From Hydra vulgaris (lineage: Eukaryota; Cnidaria; Hydrozoa; Anthoathecata; Hydridae), in the NCBI RefSeq assembly GCF_038396675.1, contig NC_088930.1:33624501-33688500 (forward strand): 64,000 nt of DNA, given 5' to 3'. The notes under the pieces are model-generated. The model was not told the DNA's origin. It searched no databases and saw only the letters and a program-made list of their open reading frames with translations. Below, in pieces: positions 62,001-64,000 of this stretch. Positions within the stretch are counted from its first letter, which is position 1. Every line of letters starts with the position of its first letter. Both the position numbers and the translations under genes were made by a program.

Positions 62001-62040
62001 CGGGGCAATCTATTCCCGAATCTGGGAATAGATTGCCCCG
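62001..62040. repeat. Perfect hairpin, 17-bp arms, 6-nt loop
   Basis: CGGGGCAATCTATTCCC (62001-62017) and its complement (62024-62040) enclose GAATCT. It directly abuts the preceding hairpin. Its GC-rich arms contrast with the local AT-rich sequence. Confidence 0.93.
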
Positions 62041-63756
62041 TTATCAAAACGGCCCTCTTCTCATATTGTTTTGCTCCGTTATTATTTAAACGATATGATA
62101 TTAAAAAATAGAAAACAAATATGAACTACTTTATTATTTTCATTAAAGATAATTTCAAAAAAAGAAATTATTCCCTTACTTTGACTAAATCGACTTTTAG
62201 TCGACTTAGTCAATTTCAAAAATGTATCAGCCGATTTTAGTCGACAGTCGAATTATTTAATAGCCGTAACAACACTAATAAGAAGACCATTTTAATAATC
62301 TTATAATTTTGAATTTTTATATGACTACTCTTACCATCAATAAAAATTAATATTTAAATTAAAGTTTAAGGAATTAAATATTGTATTTTAAATAGAAAGA
62401 CGTTACAACTATTAAACAAATATATTATTCTATATTTGCTGACAACTTAGGTATAAATCAAAGAAAATATCGTTACGATCATTTCACATATGTCTGAGTA
62501 ATTTTTTCATGATTTGAGAAAATAAAAGAAAACCGAAACAAAATCAAAACAAACTAAAAATCGCTATTTTTTCTCTTACATCACAATAAAACAATTTAAA
62601 AAAAACTATTTTCTAATTGGTTTAAGATGTTATATAATAGAAGACTGTCTAAACTATACATTTCAACCATGAACTCCAAACCTCCTAAAAATGAGGCAAT
62701 TGTGAAATCATTGTGACGATATTTAAGATAATTACATCTTTCCTAGCAATTTACACTTTAAAGAAAATAACAGGAACTTTTTATTAAATATAGTACACTA
62801 ATGAAATGACATAAAATAATTATTACACAGTAATTTGTTTTGCTAACAAATGGACAGTTTAATAATAAATTTTTTCATCGTTGATTTTTTGAGCTAATAT
62901 ATAACGGATAATTTTTTTAAAAAGTTAATTGTCAAATGACTAACATCAAAATTATTTGTATTGAACACAAGTATTTGATATGTCGTTTATAATACCGTTT
63001 TATTAAAGGAAGTCATTATTTGTAAGCGTGTACAAATAATGTCAACATGATAGTAATCTTATTAGCGAAAAATGTTCAATTACTTTAATTTTTATATGTA
63101 CTTATTTTGTAATAAGTCTTGCTTTTTTAATAATTATTGTCCTTCTTTTTATTGATTTTTTTCACTATCTATTTTATTACTTTTTGTTGTTTGTTTGTTT
63201 TTTGCTTTATTTGTTTATTTTATTAAGGTATCACTCCAATGACTAGTTTTTAACTATACGGGTGACACCGAATCAATTTTGTAAAACCATAAATAAATTT
63301 GTAACTTTTTTCAACTTTATGGTTGAATAAATAAATAGATATATAAGCGTAGTGTTGCGCACGCGCTTTAAATCTTATTTTTAAGGCGCGGACGACAGGG
63401 TTGCAGGTTCCCATCAGGACATCTTTTTTAAATTTTAATGTTTTATTTTCAAGTAGTTTTATGTTTTAACTATTATTATTGTTTATTTATAGTTAAGTAT
63501 ATTATTTACTTTTATTTCTCAAAGTTTTATAAAAGAAGTGCATCAATAAGTACTTATATCAACTGATTTAGCTGTAGTCACAGTGGAGTCATCCACTGAT
63601 TTAAATAGAGATAGGCACAGTGGAGCGTTCATACATCGACTGAGGGTTTAGTTTTGAGCAGGCATTCTTTAAAAGAAAAGCATTTCAATATTTATTTAAA
63701 TAGGGTTTATAAATTAATTTAATTAATAAAATTATTAGGTTTAACTACAAAGCAAA
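62041..63756. other. Non-coding stretch
   Basis: AT-rich with no gene recognised. A B-box-like GGTTGCAGGTTCCCATC at about 63399 has no convincing A box. Confidence 0.4.
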
Positions 63757-63790
63757 TTTAGCGTTGAGTAATTTATGCACGATCCCTAAC
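63757..63790. mobile_element. Solitary terminus of the 40807-type MITE
   Basis: AAATTTAGCGTTGAGTAATT and then TATGCACGATCCCTAA matches the right end of the element at 40807-41022 (AAATTTAGCGTTGCGTAATT, TATAGACGATATCTAA). No partner end was found upstream within a few hundred bases. Confidence 0.6.
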
Positions 63791-64000
63791 TTATGTTTAA
63801 ATACGCGCGTATAACTTAGAAAAAATGAGTTGTACGCGCGTACAAATTATGTCTTCATATATAAATAACTACGCAATGAATCAATTATCCGTTTATTCTA
63901 ATATTACAATAAGATATTCAAAAATAAAATATATAATTCTACACGAAGATTCGCATTCTGCTGTAACTGCTACTTTTAATTAGTAGTATTCAGGAGATCA

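Noticed and set aside
63340-63420. tRNA-like B box (GGTTGCAGGTTCCCATC)
   Set aside because: No convincing A box or cloverleaf pairing.

Overview
The window reads as an AT-rich, intron-bearing invertebrate nuclear genome packed with transposable elements. The families present (CR1-like LINEs, ZMYM/ZBED-type hAT, pogo, a Polinton/Maverick, long TA microsatellites) suggest a cnidarian, most likely Hydra. That is an inference from family recognition and base composition; no species marker is present. One ordinary cellular gene can be defended. Almost everything else is mobile DNA, most of it decayed.

Layout. 1.9-7.9 kb (minus strand): a seven-exon F-box protein gene of about 575 residues, with every splice phase consistent. 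8-15.6 kb: non-coding DNA with small TIR elements, a duplicated 0.28-kb segment and tandem repeats. 15.6-20.7 kb: two CR1-like LINE remnants and a decayed ZBED-type hAT. 20.9-21.3 kb: a near-perfect fold-back element. 21.5-25.25 kb: a hAT element with intact TIRs lying inside a TA microsatellite. 26.6-38.7 kb: a Polinton/Maverick remnant on the minus strand (packaging ATPase end, virion-type proteins, protein-primed DNA polymerase B, adenain-like protease, fibre-like protein). It is interrupted at 27.9-31.2 kb by a 3.3-kb TIR element with a DDE-type transposase relic. 39-42 kb: MITEs and satellites. 44.7-50.3 kb: a 5.6-kb element with TTAA target duplication, about 670-bp terminal inverted repeats and an uninterrupted five-exon gene for about 1142 residues, possibly nested in an older hAT. 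50.9-52.6 kb: another LINE remnant. 53.97-57.31 kb: a pogo-like element with TA duplication. 58.6-61.7 kb: a longer CR1-like LINE whose reverse transcriptase lacks its catalytic box. The rest is non-coding.

Two things stand out. The TTAA element is the only mobile element with a fully open gene, although its terminal repeats have diverged. The window also holds more than a dozen unrelated, nearly perfect short hairpins (arms 12-40 bp, loops 1-10 nt). In at least three the native arm can be told from the new one, because it is transposase, tRNA-like or paralogous sequence, and the second arm looks like an inverted copy made in place. One pair of paralogous copies in the window differs by exactly such an event. 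This points to a recurrent template-switch process and is my main candidate for something under-described.

Splice sites, reading frames and repeat ends were read by eye. Family names come from recognising motifs, not from searches.
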